A stretch of DNA of 64,000 bases from Sycon ciliatum. Its lineage: Eukaryota > Porifera > Calcarea > Leucosolenida > Sycettidae. Positions 33,726-45,186 of this stretch are shown here, piece by piece (within the stretch, counting starts at the first letter, position 1; every line of letters starts with the position of its first letter). Under the pieces are notes generated by a model that did not search any database, was not told where the DNA came from, and saw only the letters and a list, made by a program, of their open reading frames with translations. A program made the position numbers and the translations under genes. The stretch spans positions 18,205,617 through 18,269,616 of the forward strand of contig NC_088649.1 of the NCBI RefSeq assembly GCF_964019385.1, read 5' to 3'.

Positions 33726-33982
33726 AGATGAGTGTTACGTATGTGGTTCGCTGGTCTCGTAGCGTCTATTTTCTGCTCCTCTCGTGCGCATTTCCGGGGG
33801 TGATGCAGAGAGCCTGTTGCCGCCCTCCTACCCTGATTAGGCCACTTTCTCACAGAGAGGCGGGCGCTCAATCAGGGTAGGAGGGCGGCAACAGGCTCTC
33901 TGCATCACCCCCGGAAATGCGCACGAGAGGAGCAGAAAATAGACGCTACGAGACCAGCGAACCACATACGTAACACTCATCT
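33726..33982. repeat. Perfect 113-bp palindrome with 31-bp loop
   Basis: Arms 33726-33838 and 33870-33982 appear to be exact inverted copies; I found no mismatch. The loop is unrelated and GC-rich. No transposon target duplication was recognised. Confidence 0.9.
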
Positions 33983-34314
33983 CTCAACACTCTCAACGCG
34001 CATGGTTGCGGATTGTAAGCTGTTGTTCCTTTTGTCACATGGAGGAGAAGAAGACAAAGGCAGTGTGAGTATGCTCACATCTTACCATGATGTCCTACTG
34101 CGTACTATTTATGTTTATAGTCAGTAGCACTATATCCCTCACACACTCATACCCAGTCCAAGGCAACACGGAAGCAGTTGTGTGACGTCAGGCTAAGCGC
34201 GCCCCAAATCTACGCGCTGGCAGTGTGACACCAGTGCGCAAAGCACTGATGCAGCGGTGCGCGGCAAATGCAAACATGGCAGTGTGATCGGTGGATGCTA
34301 ACACACACTAACTA

Positions 34315-34917
34315 GGGATATCAGCGAACGCTCTGCGCAGCCCATCTGCGCAGGTCAGCCTGGCCCATCTACGCGCGGCCGACAAGAAAACTCATGAACA
34401 CTTTCATTTTTTGCAAAAGAAATCGTGCGAAGAAGATGCACGGAATGGCTGAAAACTAGGCTGAGGAAAAGTAGAATCCAGAGACTCTCAAACAAATTCA
34501 TGGTCCATCGCTTCTGACAATGGCAGTGAAGACATCAGGGAGCTGATTGCAGCAACTCTCTACCAAGCGCGATGCTGGTTACTCACCAGGGCAGGGCGCT
34601 TCCATCGCGCAAGAAATGGCCGCGAGAAATGCAGGTCCGATTTTGGAACGATCCAACCAGGGTAATCCCATGAAAATTGGCCTGAACACCTCTCATACTG
34701 GTGTTTCACGATGTGCAAACTTTCAGAGAAATCGACCGGGGAGAACGTGGTGAGTACATGGGTCCTCCGTATCACGTATGATTTGAATGGTCGCGGGGAC
34801 AGAAGAACAGTACGAACAGACCGCAGCCATGTTTTCTCTGTCGGCCACGATCACGTTCAAAAAATCGATGACGCAATGCATGCGCAGAGGCGTGCGCAGT
34901 GCGTTCGCTGACATCCC
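34315..34917. mobile_element. TA-flanked MITE with GGGATATCAGCG ends
   Basis: Ends GGGATATCAGCGAACGC and its near-complement (GCGTTCGCTGACATCCC), flanked by TA. Same family as the larger 37543-39350 element. Confidence 0.7.
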
Positions 34918-35029
34918 TACACTAACTACATTACTGCGACATTACGTGCGACAAAGTACTTTTTACGTGCCACAAACTACACATACTGCGCTTGGGGTTT
35001 TTTTGGTTTTTATATTTTGTAATTTTTAT

Positions 35030-35160
35030 TGTTTAAAAGGATTCCCCAAAGGCTTTCGCCTATCGAGGGGGTTTCCAAACTTTCCATAATACCAAATCTG
35101 TAAAAGAAGTGATGAGCAATAGGTGAGCAAAGAAAGAGAAAAAGATGTTCACGGCCACAG
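35030..35160. repeat. Dispersed repeat, inverted copy at 48820-48950
   Basis: Shares GGATTCCCCAAAGGCTTTCG and an AGTGATGAGCAATAG segment with the opposite strand at 48.8-48.95 kb. Confidence 0.65.
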
Positions 35161-35264
35161 CGTGAACAAGGCGAGGACACACTGGGAAACAGTGCCTGTT
35201 CACGCTGTCACCGTCAGAAAATGTTATCTAACAGGCAAGGCTTGCATTGTATACATACTCAGGA

Positions 35265-35462
35265 GCGTCGCACACGGTACGGTCACTACGGTATTGACTG
35301 TACCACTTTTTGCCCAAGGTACTCCGTGAATCAACAAAATACACTGATCTGGACTCTAAATTTCCAAAATTTTCGGCTCAGCCATCCCCCCCCCCCCCCC
35401 ACGAGTAAACTTTACTTCAGATGGCTGACCATACCACACTAAAATACCTTTCGACGTCCCTG
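35265..35462. mobile_element. Short dispersed element, GCACACGGTACG family
   Basis: About 190 bp, colinear with 40612-40803 (shared GCACACGGTACGRTCACTAC, AATTTTCGGCTCAGCCA and CTTCAGATGGCTGACC-type words). The left and right borders of the second copy are GGGTGTC and its complement. Confidence 0.7.
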
Positions 35463-35475
35463 ATACTGCACTTAC

Positions 35476-35547
35476 AGCTCCTGCAGGTTTGCCAGACCCT
35501 CAAACGTCCCTGGCAGAATCTCTGGGATGCCGCTATTTTGTAAATGC
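35476..35547 (-). CDS. Receptor exon: leucine-rich repeat (LRR g)
   Basis: 72 nt, phase 2-2, acceptor TTGTGGCTACAG, donor GTAAGTG. It encodes HLQNSGIPEILPGTFEGL plus ANLQEL, an excellent LRR. A young LTR element (35801-37385) sits 254 bp upstream in the same intron without touching the splice site. Confidence 0.85.
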
Positions 35548-35800
35548 CTGTAGCCACAAGATGTCAAACGGCACAACAAAGCATTGATTCGATACCGCAC
35601 AAATGAACAAAAAAATGTGCATTTTAAACGTAGACATGTTTTGGGAAGCAAGCACTCATTCGAGCCATATTCATACAAAAGGAAACGTTTCCGGGCCAAG
35701 AATGCTGCTTCGAGGCACATCTGCGGCGACAGCCTGACATGGCAGGGGAGCGATGATCCTCTTTAAACCAGAACTGCGAGTTTTCCGTTCTGGAGGCAGT

Positions 35801-37385
35801 TGTTGTGTATCGGTAGAAAGACTTTTCAAGGCTCATTTTATTGTGGTCCTTTCGTTTATTTTGGTTTGTTTTGCGTTCTGCTTTGACTCGTATTTGACTG
35901 GTTTTGGTTGCATGTATAGTTTGTACATGATCCAAGTAACGGTTACGTCATTGTCATACGTTGTGTTTTGTTGCGCGCATGCTCGTATGCTGCCATAAAT
36001 GTTAGTCTTTTTCTTCAGTTATCAGTTTACCTCGTCGTGTCCGGTCTTCTTGTCTGTCCGTCTCAGTCTTGTCAAGAAATTATGTAGAACTCTCAGTTCA
36101 GTTTCGTTGTTGTGTGTGGCAGGTCGGATGGGCAGGGAGGCTGGGCCCCTGACGCCTGGACAACATGTGCGAGTGCACAAAATTTGGCGATCACGCCAGG
36201 ATTGTCAGGTAGACGAGGAACTGGAAGGAACTCCGGTGCGAAGGAAAACGCATCGAGAACAAATCACCAAAACGACGTCGTCTGAGCTGAAGGCGCTGAG
36301 CGAGGAAACGTCTGCGAGGAGTGGCTGGCTCGTCGGAGCTGAATGCGCTGAGGGCAGATGAAATGGATAAACATCTGCGAGGAGTGGCTGGTCCGCCGGA
36401 GTTGAATGCGCTGAGGGCAGGGACGTCCCGCGAGGTGGCTGGTGAAGACGACGAGGTTGGTGCGACGGAAGTCGTTGGAGCTGAATGCGCTGAGGGCAGA
36501 TGAAGATGGATAAACGTCTGCGAGGAGTGGTTGGTTCCTACGACAAGGACGGTGCGAAGGAAAACGCATCGTGAACAAATAACCCCATGCGAGTGTGACG
36601 CAGAGTTTGGAAGGTGCTCCTGCTGTGATTTGTTGATTAGTTTGATTCGATTTGTTTGAGTGGTTTGGTTTGCTCGATTTGTTTGTTAGTTCGAGTTTGG
36701 TAGTTCGGTTTGCTCGAGTTGTTGATTAGTTTGTTTTGCTCGAGTTGTTTGTTAGTTTGAGTTTGGTAGTTCGGTTTGCTCGAGTTGTTTGATTAGTTTG
36801 TTTTGCTCGATTTGTTTGAGTTTGATTTGTTTGTCCCTGGTCGGACGTTGACTTTCGTTGGAGTTTTGTTGGCGTGTCGATCGTTTATTTGTTTATTTGT
36901 TGCCTTTTGTAGTTAGTTTGATTAGTACGCTTGCGGCGTATACTCGTAGGGCACAGTGTTCGCGGTCCTCGTTGAGCCCTGAAAAGGTCTTTGGTGGGGA
37001 ATATGTTGTGTATCGGTAGAAAGACTTTTCAAGGCTCATTTTGTTGTGGTCCTTTCGTTTATTTTGGTTTGTTTTGCGTTCTGCTTTGACTCGTATTTGA
37101 CTGGTTTTGGTTGCATGTATAGTTTGTACATGATCCAAGTAACGGTTACGTCATTGTCATACGTTGTGTTTTGTTGCGCGCATGCTCGTATGCTGCCAAA
37201 AATGTTAGTCTTTTTCTTCAGTTATCAGTTTACCTCGCCGTGTCCGGTCTTCTTGTCCGTCCGTCTCCGTCTTGTCAAGAAATTATGTAGAACTCTCAGT
37301 TCAGTTTCGTTGTTGTGTGTGGCGGGTCGGATGGGCAGGGAGGCTGGGCCCCTGACGCCTGGACAACATGTGCGCGTGCACAAAA
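35801..37385 (+). mobile_element. Nonautonomous LTR retrotransposon 2
   Basis: LTRs 35801-36182 and 37004-37385, both 382 bp, about 2% different, starting TGTTGTGTATCGG and ending CACAAAA. A 5-bp duplication GCAGT flanks the element (35796-35800, 37386-37390). TTTGGCGATCACGCCAGGAT follows the left LTR as a likely primer-binding site, and GGTGGGGAATA precedes the right. The 821-bp interior has two sets of tandem repeats (GGAGCTGAATGCGCTGAGGG and GTTTGCTCGAGTTGTTTG types) and no gag or pol frame. Confidence 0.88.
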
Positions 37386-37403
37386 GCAGTGCTGCAGTCA
37401 GTG

Positions 37404-37540
37404 CAGCAAGCAAAACACCTCAAAATTGATGATGTCATCACATAATCTCAATCACAGACACTTTAAAAATGATGACGTCATTCCATAACCTCAGTGGCAA
37501 AGCACCTCAAAATGATGATGTCATGGCATAACTTTAAGGG
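37404..37540. repeat. Minisatellite with CRE-like TGACGTCA, left half
   Basis: About three units of CACCTCAAAATGATGATGTC type, each near 48 bp. The array continues at 39353 after the 37543-39350 element. One unit holds the palindrome TGACGTCA, the consensus for CREB/ATF factors. Confidence 0.75.
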
Positions 37541-37591
37541 TAGGGATATCAGCGCGGACAATGCGCAGGGCTTTGCGCAGTCAATGATGTA

Positions 37592-38092
37592 CAGTCTGTA
37601 TCGGCTATAGAGTGACCGGATATAAGAATATATCGGCTACAGTGATATTGGTACGAAATATCAAAAGCAAAACGTATTTTATCCAGTAAAAATATCACTA
37701 CAACCAATATTATCGGATGTAATGATCGGATATTATGATGGCAACAAAGAATCAAAACATGCATAACACACTATTATTGTTATCGGTTATAGTAATAACT
37801 TTAAAATACATGTAGCAATAATATCAAAGGCCCTATTTTTTTACTTTCTTCACGTTGCTTATTTTTATAGTGATACATGTACACGTACATAACAGAATTT
37901 TTTATGGAAATGCGGGCACTGTCAACTATGCCGCATGCTCATTTGTCAAAACGTCATGCTGGAAGTATTTCCTTGCCTTTCATGTGTCAATCGAAAAAAG
38001 AAAAAATCGATCGTATCGCATTATAGTGATGCATGGGTTATAGTGATAAAATCACGGAAATCAAAAGGGTACGCTATAGCCGATACAGACTG
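37592..38092. mobile_element. TA-flanked MITE with CAGTCTGTATCGGCTATAG ends
   Basis: 501 bp between TA dinucleotides, terminal inverted repeats of at least 19 bp, AT-rich interior with TATCGG words. Confidence 0.8.
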
Positions 38093-38906
38093 TAATCGAT
38101 TTTTAAACTCGGCGATGGCAGACTGGAAAAAATTGGCGATCGCCAAAAACCGGCGAAAACGCAGCTCAGAGAGTCGGTATTTGACGATACCCCGACCCAG
38201 CTCCACCTTGATTTTGAAGTTTAAACATTTTTAGAGAGAACGAGAGCGGCAGAAAGACAGAAAGAGAGCTAGAGAGAAATGTTACTCAAGCTAATGCTTC
38301 AGTAGAGGTTCTGGGCACACTGATAGGCTAATATCATCTGACGATGTCCACAGCTTGTGCCGTTTGTTGCAGCACCTAAGTGAAAATGCTCTGCCAGGAG
38401 ATCGGCCATAGTGAAGTCGGTTTGGAGTAGATACGGCTTTCGCCATCCTCGGGAGCCACTCCCGGTGCTGCCTGTCACAACCAAACCACGTCTCCACGCG
38501 ACTACTCAAACAAACCCTGTCCACACCAATCGATCTCGCTGTAACAACGGCCATATGGACGGCGATATGTCAGAAATGCAGAAATACACAAGAACGAACG
38601 TGGTCACCTTTTGCGCCACGTGGAACATGAATGCTTTGGTCAAATTTCCTGCCAGCTCCCAACATCCAACATTAAGTATTTCTGTTGGGTTTACCATCAA
38701 ATCCAGAGCTTTTTCCCGGTTTAATCCAGTGATTTTCACCTCGGAGATCATGGCAATGATCGGTATGGTCGCCATTTTCACCTCTGAATGAACCCTGTCG
38801 TTTGGAACGAAAACGGCTTTCCGCTTTCCAAGGAATGTTACAAATCGATTCCAGAACACATGGGCCGCCAACATACCTAACAGGATCCCATTCTGGTAAG
38901 CAGGTA

Positions 38907-39193
38907 CCGTAAAAGCCCCTGTATACGCCCACTCGAAATTACGCCCACCCTCCATGTACACGCCCAGTCAGGGGAAGTCAACACTTTTGTTTCAAAATAA
39001 CGCCCATGCCCGTGTATACGCCCAGGTATGCCGGAAACAGCAGTACATGTACAGGTACCGATACCCAATATTTACTGCTATCCCTATTCCAAGTATACGC
39101 CCGGTTCCGAAATAACGCCCGTGCCCTTGTATACGCCCAGGAAATCGCATCTGCTATTCTATACGCCCGGGGCCTATACACGGGCTTTTACGG
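38907..39193. mobile_element. TA-flanked MITE, TATACGCCC family
   Basis: 287 bp between TA dinucleotides, ends CCGTAAAAGCCCCTGTATAC and near-complement. The interior repeats GTATACGCCC. Confidence 0.8.
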
Positions 39194-39352
39194 TAGCCTG
39201 TAACCACCATTTCCTTGCAAGGAAATTTCAGCCATTTCTCCTTGGTTGAAGACTCTGTTTGGTAAAAAACTAAAAATTCTGCATGCCACATCTGATGCGC
39301 GCTTGGCCGCATGCGCGAAGTGCATGCACAGTGTACGCGCTGACATCCCCAT

Positions 39353-39487
39353 CAATGGCAAGGCACCTCAAAATGATGTTGTCATCGAATAGCCTCAATG
39401 GCAAAGCACTTCAAAATGATGACATCATCGAATAACCTCAATGGCAAGGCACATCAAAATGATGACGTCATAGCATAACCTCAATGG
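39353..39487. repeat. Minisatellite with CRE-like TGACGTCA, right half
   Basis: Three units of CAATGGCAAGGCACCTCAAA type; the last has TGACGTCA. It stops 9 bp short of the LRR exon's splice donor at 39496. Confidence 0.8.
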
Positions 39488-39495
39488 GGACTTAC

Positions 39496-39567
39496 AGATG
39501 CGTTAATCTTCCCAGGCCTAGAAATGCACGAGTTTGAATCTGCAACGGCTTATTGTGATTCATATAT
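39496..39567 (-). CDS. Receptor exon: leucine-rich repeat (LRR f)
   Basis: 72 nt, phase 2-2, acceptor TTCTCGCTGCAG, donor GTAAGTC. It encodes YMNHNKPLQIQTRAFLGL plus GRLTHL. The second half (RAFLGLGRLTHL) is a standard LRR; the first half is less typical (MNHNKPL for LxxNxL). It sits between the TGACGTCA minisatellite and a foldback with ACGTTTCACGTG words. Confidence 0.78.
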
Positions 39568-40255
39568 CTGCAGCGAGAAGACAGTAAGTGTTGTAAAAGC
39601 CATACATCAGAGCAGCAGAGGACGCTTCCCCTTGAGTTATGATGCATGATAGTACAGTTATCAACCACACCGAGCAGCAGATTTGCAGAATATAGAACCT
39701 TAGAGAGCTTAATAATAGTGAGGTTCTGCTCTACGTTTCGGGAACGCGACGCTAAAGAATCCTGCGAACTCTCTTCGCGTTCCCGTAACCTAAAGAAATC
39801 CTGTTCTGCTCTACGTTTCACGTGGAGAAGTCACGTGGAATGTGTACTGGGAATTTCCCCTTCCATATTTGGCAGTTTTCTGCTTGCACTCGAATGATAC
39901 CCGGCAAATCCGTACGCATTTTCTTTGCGTGTGCCACAACGTAGAGAACCTCATCTACGCGTAGAAATCTGGACCCAAAACTCGCGAAGCCGTAGACTCT
40001 AACCCAGACACCTGCTTTCTACGTGATTTCTCTACGTTTCACGTATAGCAGAACCTCTCTTGTGAGATGAGGTTGGGGCGGAGAAGGAGGCTGTGGAGAA
40101 ATGACACAGCAAACCCCAATACCATCATGACCATATACAAAATTAATAATTACGGATGGGCCGAACTCTATCATCTCCGGTTGCACACCAGAAGGGTAAG
40201 ATTCACAGACGATAGCGCGTAAGAACTGAACACGGCTTCGCAACGAGACACTCAC

Positions 40256-40327
40256 AGTTGTACTAGGTTTGGCAGTTCCTGAAATTCCCCGGATGGAATT
40301 GTTCGAAGTCGGTTCCTTTCTAGATGT
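40256..40327 (-). CDS. Receptor exon: leucine-rich repeat (LRR e)
   Basis: 72 nt, phase 2-2, acceptor TGTGACTGCAG, donor GTGAGTG. It encodes HLERNRLRTIPSGEFQEL plus PNLVQL, a textbook LRR. Only 689 nt of intron separate it from LRR f, the shortest intron in the LRR part. Confidence 0.87.
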
Positions 40328-40611
40328 CTGCAGTCACAATACGCAAAACGAAACAGAAAGGTACGAACAGTCATCTGAAAGAAATAGACACTTCCACGGT
40401 AAAAGTCTTGGCGTTTACGCAGACAAAGTGCGCCATAATGCAATAAAGCCGTGAGGAGGGTAGGAGGAAGGGAGAATGGACAATGATAGTGTCGCTCCCC
40501 ACACCGGAGCTCGCGCGATCTCCGGTGTGTGGGGAGCGTGGGGAGCGAACACTTTTCTAGAGAGTCAGAGCTGGTCTTTTTTTGAAACCTTCAATAACGC
40601 TACAAGCAGGG

Positions 40612-40803
40612 GTGTCGCACACGGTACGATCACTACGGTATTGACCGTACCACTCTTTGCCCCAAGTACCCCATGAATCAATAAAAATGCACTGGATTGG
40701 GCTTTGAATTTCCAAAATTTTCGGCTCAGCCACCCCTGTCCCACGCGTACATTGTATTTCAGATGGCTGACCGTACCACACTAAATTACCTTCTGACACC
40801 CGT
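40612..40803. mobile_element. Short dispersed element, GCACACGGTACG family, second copy
   Basis: Colinear with 35265-35462. Its outer borders GGGTGTCG and TGACACCC form a short inverted repeat. Confidence 0.7.
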
Positions 40804-41026
40804 GACCACCCAATCGGGAATGAGAAACCGGGAGAACATGAAGAGGACAACAGAGACCAACGGAAAGGCGGGTCATGGCTACCCTGGGTAGCCGTGTTGG
40901 TGAGTCTGAAAAAAAATGCTCTACTGGCTTTGTCGGACCGCCACTGTGTGCGGGCGTACCGTCTCCATCGCTTGCTGCTTTGACAAACCCAGTGCACAGA
41001 GCACTGGCGACGTCGGAGACATGTTT

Positions 41027-41500
41027 ATATAGTGTGTTTCAAAAGTATAGGCCTCAAGACATTTTTGAATACAGTCGTCCCTCTCTAATCCGGCACCTTT
41101 TGCAGCGGCGTTTTCTGCTGGCTGGATAAACAAGGGTGCTGGATTATCAAGTCCTGCAGAAAATCGCCGCTGGAGCAGGAATTCAAGTGCCGGATTAAAG
41201 CATAGAAAATGAACTGAAAAAATCCGTTTTGCCAGGAAATGTGCTGGTTTGCAAGGGTTCTGGATAAACAAGTGCCGGATTAGAGAGGGACGACTGTAAA
41301 TCAAAATTGGTTGAAGCTTTTTGAGAAATTCTTTCTGAATATTGCTCAGGCAGCCCCCGCAACTTTTCTCATAAATAGTGATTGGATAACAAACGCCCAA
41401 TTTCGGAAATTTTATGCACAAAGTGATCACAGATTTCATGTGGTATAGATGCTGGCCTAACAGTTTTTTGAAACCAGAGTTCTGCGCTTTTGAAACGCAC
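41027..41500. mobile_element. MITE of the CATTTCAAAACTATAG family carrying a nested MITE
   Basis: Colinear with 49032-49284 (shared AATATTGCTCAGG, GATTGGATAACA and TGCACAAAGTGATCACAGAT). It is interrupted by the pogo-like MITE at 41072-41296. Confidence 0.7.
41072..41296. mobile_element. pogo/Tigger-like MITE
   Basis: 225 bp between TA dinucleotides, perfect ends CAGTCGTCCCTCTCTAATCC and complement. GTGCCGGATTA words recur inside. Confidence 0.85.
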
Positions 41501-42313
41501 TATAGTTTCCCTCGGATGAAACTGGCGATCTTGGACTTTTCGGAAAGCTTGAGCCAAGTCATGTCTCTCTTTTTTCTTTATAATGAATATCACAGAACTA
41601 TTAGATGCTAGATGCCGCACAGTGGGGGTGGTGGCATATTGGATGGAAGTGGGGGCGGGGGCAGAAGTAACTCCTCCGACCAAGGGTCTCGGACTCATCG
41701 TAACTCCGTGTGCGCCGGCAAGAAGGAGAAAGGGATGCGTGCATCCAATAGGCTATCACAAACCTTATCGACAGTGACCACAGCATGCTGATATGCCAAA
41801 TTAAATTTAGCCCCCCCCCCCCCCACCCACCCGCTCGGTCTGTCGCCGTCTGTCCCTGTCTCGCCTTGACAGTGTCTCTTTGTCGCACTCGATCTCACAC
41901 CACTGTGGACCCAGAAACGTTTGCGATCCTGAAACGCTTGTGATTTTCGCCACGGGTGTGAAATCGCGAAAGTAAGGGGGGCGCGAAACACGAAACTGTG
42001 GACTCTCAAGTCCATCATCAAATCGACTCCAATCGCAAACGTTTGCAGGCGCAAAATGGTCCGTCATCACAATTATTCGTAAACTAAAAAAAGCGCAAAC
42101 GATTCCCGGGTTAACAGTTCCTGCATTACTCCACTTGAGTTGAAGAAGATGGTTCCACTTTTCCAGCTCCTACTTTTTTTCTCTGTCCTATGCCCCTCCC
42201 CCTCCGTTTATTTACCATGTGGTCTTGTGCATTGTTGACGGCCGTGAGAACATTGAGCTCACACAGGAGTCACATTAAAACTCAACAATGTCGAGCTACA
42301 AACGAGAACTCAC

Positions 42314-42385
42314 AGTGTTGTTAAATTCTTCAGGCCACGAAACGTCCCATTAGGAATCATCGAGATCATGTTACTGTCTAAACGT
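42314..42385 (-). CDS. Receptor exon: leucine-rich repeat (LRR d)
   Basis: 72 nt, phase 2-2, acceptor TGTTAATGCAG, donor GTGAGTT. It encodes RLDSNMISMIPNGTFRGL plus KNLTTL, a strong LRR match with two possible N-glycosylation sequons (NGT, NLT). It ends in CT and joins LRR e's first A to make leucine. Confidence 0.87.
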
Positions 42386-42817
42386 CTGCATTAACAGAAT
42401 AGAAAGGTGTTTCAAAAAGTTTCACGCAGTTATACACCACTACTCAAAAACGGTCTATCGGCTACAAATTCTTCCAAAAATAATATCCGTGTGTGTGAAG
42501 CATGAAGTGGCTACAGTGGAGTCTGCACACGCTTAGGAAGGTGTTTCAAAGAGCACAGGCAAAGTCTCGAACGAAATTTCCCGCAGCTTGTACGGAACGT
42601 TATTGCAGTTGCCAGTATGATAATACTGGCTCATACCCAATGGTCACAGTACTGCCCAGTGCCAAAGAACTGGGGGGGGGGGGGCTCCGAGCCTGGACAA
42701 TTCTTATCACGCAAACAGTCCATGCATAGCTGAGGCACTGTGTACACATTAGTATGCTGTGATCAGTGCACAGTAATGTTTAACAGTCCATGCTGCATAG
42801 TTGAGGCACTGTGTATA

Positions 42818-44592
42818 CCGTATTATCTCTAATATAAGCACGGTCCTCTATTGTTTCCATGTACCTCCGCCGCGTGCTATCAAAGGGGAAGTCCGGTGAA
42901 AAATTTAAATTTCAGGGTCGGTAGAGTTTCGGGCGCTGAGTCGAATGGTGTTGGTCCCACGTGTCTCCGACAAAGCGTTCTCGAGATATTTCCGTTTGAA
43001 AAACTGAGTTTCGGGGGCTGCGCCATGACGTCATGCGGCCACGACACCCTCTGCAATGTCATAGCGTGCAGCTAGGTCAAAAGGAGTGCGTGAAAGCAAT
43101 AGTGTCAGTGTCATTTCAAATGATTTGGCGACTGATATTAGGTGGTTCAAGCGACCCCGAAGACCTGTAACTCCTTGTGAGAGTGAGGATGCAGCCATGG
43201 CTGACCTTCATGAGTTCGGTCTGGGGCTGAGAACCTCGGTATTCAGCTGAAGAAATGGCCGCGCGGGCCGGTCAAGAGTGAGCGCTACTGAGTTTCCGAC
43301 TGATGAAGAAGCAGCAGCTATTGCAGACGAGGCTGATATAATTATCAGATCGCTGGAGAGCAGGGTCGCCAAAATGGAGAAGAGTGAGTGATGCGAGTGC
43401 TCTAAATGTTGTTCCATACCGATTAGATTCGCTTAGACTCCAGTAGCCTGCCACATGGTGATGTTTTGGTGCGAACTTGGAATATTTCGGACTACTCAAT
43501 TGAAGAACAGTGCAGGCTCTTTGAACCACGGGCACGACTCTTCGCTCGCAACGCTATGGAATCCGAAAGTTCTACGTCGGGGAGCTGTTCGCTGTTTTGT
43601 CACTTGTCACGGTTGTGCACTCATCGCTGTAGCATAAAATAATGAGGCGGGAGCGGAAAACTAAAATTTTCTTTCTCAAAGCACAACCACCAGCACCAGC
43701 AAGGAGAAACGCACGTTCTCTGACTTCATGACTGTACGACTGATACGAGTGTAGTATATGTACTAGTACATGACAAGTCCGTGTGTTGACTAGTTTTCTG
43801 AGTCTTGTGTCAGTTGTGACTCGAGTCTTGTTGTAGCTGTACTAACCCAGCACGGCAGTGCGGGAGTAGTTCCGTGTGTGATGTCTGATGAGTTTGTTGA
43901 CTGCACTACAGCTAGCTAGCATGCACACAGCGCAGATCCGTAGAGGCATGCTGACGGAAAAAGTCCAACTCGGAAACGGCTAAAATACGGTATAACCTCG
44001 AGGTTTACCGAGCTGAAAATCACAGGGTATGTAGTGTTTGTAACACTGAATCGAATGGTCTTGGTCCGAAGAAGCTGCGACAAACAGTTCCCCAATCGAA
44101 CGCGCTCCGAATATGGTCATTTTGTACACAACTAGATGGTGCGGCTACCTGGCTGCATGCTGTGATGTCATCACCTGGATCTGGCTGATGCACGCTCAAA
44201 TTCGCACATGTTCGATTGGGCGTATCTGACGAACCATAAGCCGCAGCCTCCTCGGACAAACACCATTCGACTCAGCGACCCGAACTCTACGGACTGTGAA
44301 ATTTAAATTTTTCACCGGACTTCCCCTTTAATGGAGACGTTCCTTTATTGGAGACTGTTCCATTATTATTTCAACCTCATTTCAGAGGCATGTTGCCATG
44401 CCAAATTCATGTATGACACACACATTTCAGGTTTTTTTTCGCCGGTACAGATAATGAATTTACACAGTGTGCTTATAATGGAGACTGAGCACTTTATTTT
44501 TTGAATGCCGCCCCCCCCCCCCCCCCCCAAGGTATTCTATTATTGGAGACGTGCTATTATTGGAGACTATGCTTATATTAGAGATGATTCGG
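42818..44592. mobile_element. TA-flanked inverted-repeat element with nested TTAA element
   Basis: Ends CCGTATTATCTCTAATATAA and the near-complement. The TA duplication is supported because the host sequence is a tandem duplication whose first copy (about 42719-42780) keeps the empty site GTGTACACATTAGTATG. TATTGGAGAC words recur near the right end. Confidence 0.8.
42884..44327. mobile_element. TTAA-type (piggyBac-like) element with 75-bp inverted ends
   Basis: Ends AGGGGAAGTCCGGTGAAAAA and complement, with TTAA at the right border and TCAA at the left. Inside, near 43.19-43.40 kb, short coding-like frames occur (for example one reading EEAAAIADEADIIIRSLES) but none is recognised as a transposase. 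Confidence 0.7.
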
Positions 44593-45186
44593 TACATTAG
44601 TATGCTGTGCTCAGTGCAATTCTAGACTGGTCGTTCAAGTTCGGCGTCCCACAGTACTGTCCAGGGAAAGGAGAGCGACTTGACAGCAGATCTACGTTAC
44701 TGCTACCATGACCATCACCTGGTGTCTCTGTCGCCACTACCTACTGTATGTAGTGCTGGCGTGGCTGCAACTACTGGGCCACGCACCATGACCCTTTCTT
44801 TCTCTGCCTCCCTCCCTCCCTCCCGCCCTCCCTCCCGCCCTCCCTCCCGCCCGCCCACTAAAATTTGGTAACATAATGATGACATAATGATATCGTCATT
44901 AATTAACTTGCCCAGAATAGGCCAAATCTGTGACGTCTTCGACACGGTTACGAAAATTGAGGGGAGAATTCGGGGTTTTCAGCCACCAGGGCACGTTTTA
45001 GCGCCCTCTACAGGCGCTCCGGCCAGCTGGACGGACCGTCCTGGACGAAAAGTGCTACGATCACGGTCGTGCTGGTCGTAGCGTGCGCCTCTGCCTCTGC
45101 CTCTGCTAAACAATGCACAATGCAGGTGAAGGTGCCGTGCTGACCAATGAATTCGATTGGGCCAGTCAATACCATGTGCAGCACTG

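Larger units (their letters stand above)
37543..39350. mobile_element. Inverted-repeat element with GGGATATCAGCG ends, two nested MITEs
   Basis: The left end GGGATATCAGCGCGGACAA and right end (complement of GGGGATGTCAGCGCGTACAC) bracket about 1.8 kb. It interrupts the TGACGTCA minisatellite, whose units continue on both sides. MITEs 37592-38092 and 38907-39193 lie within it. Confidence 0.65.
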
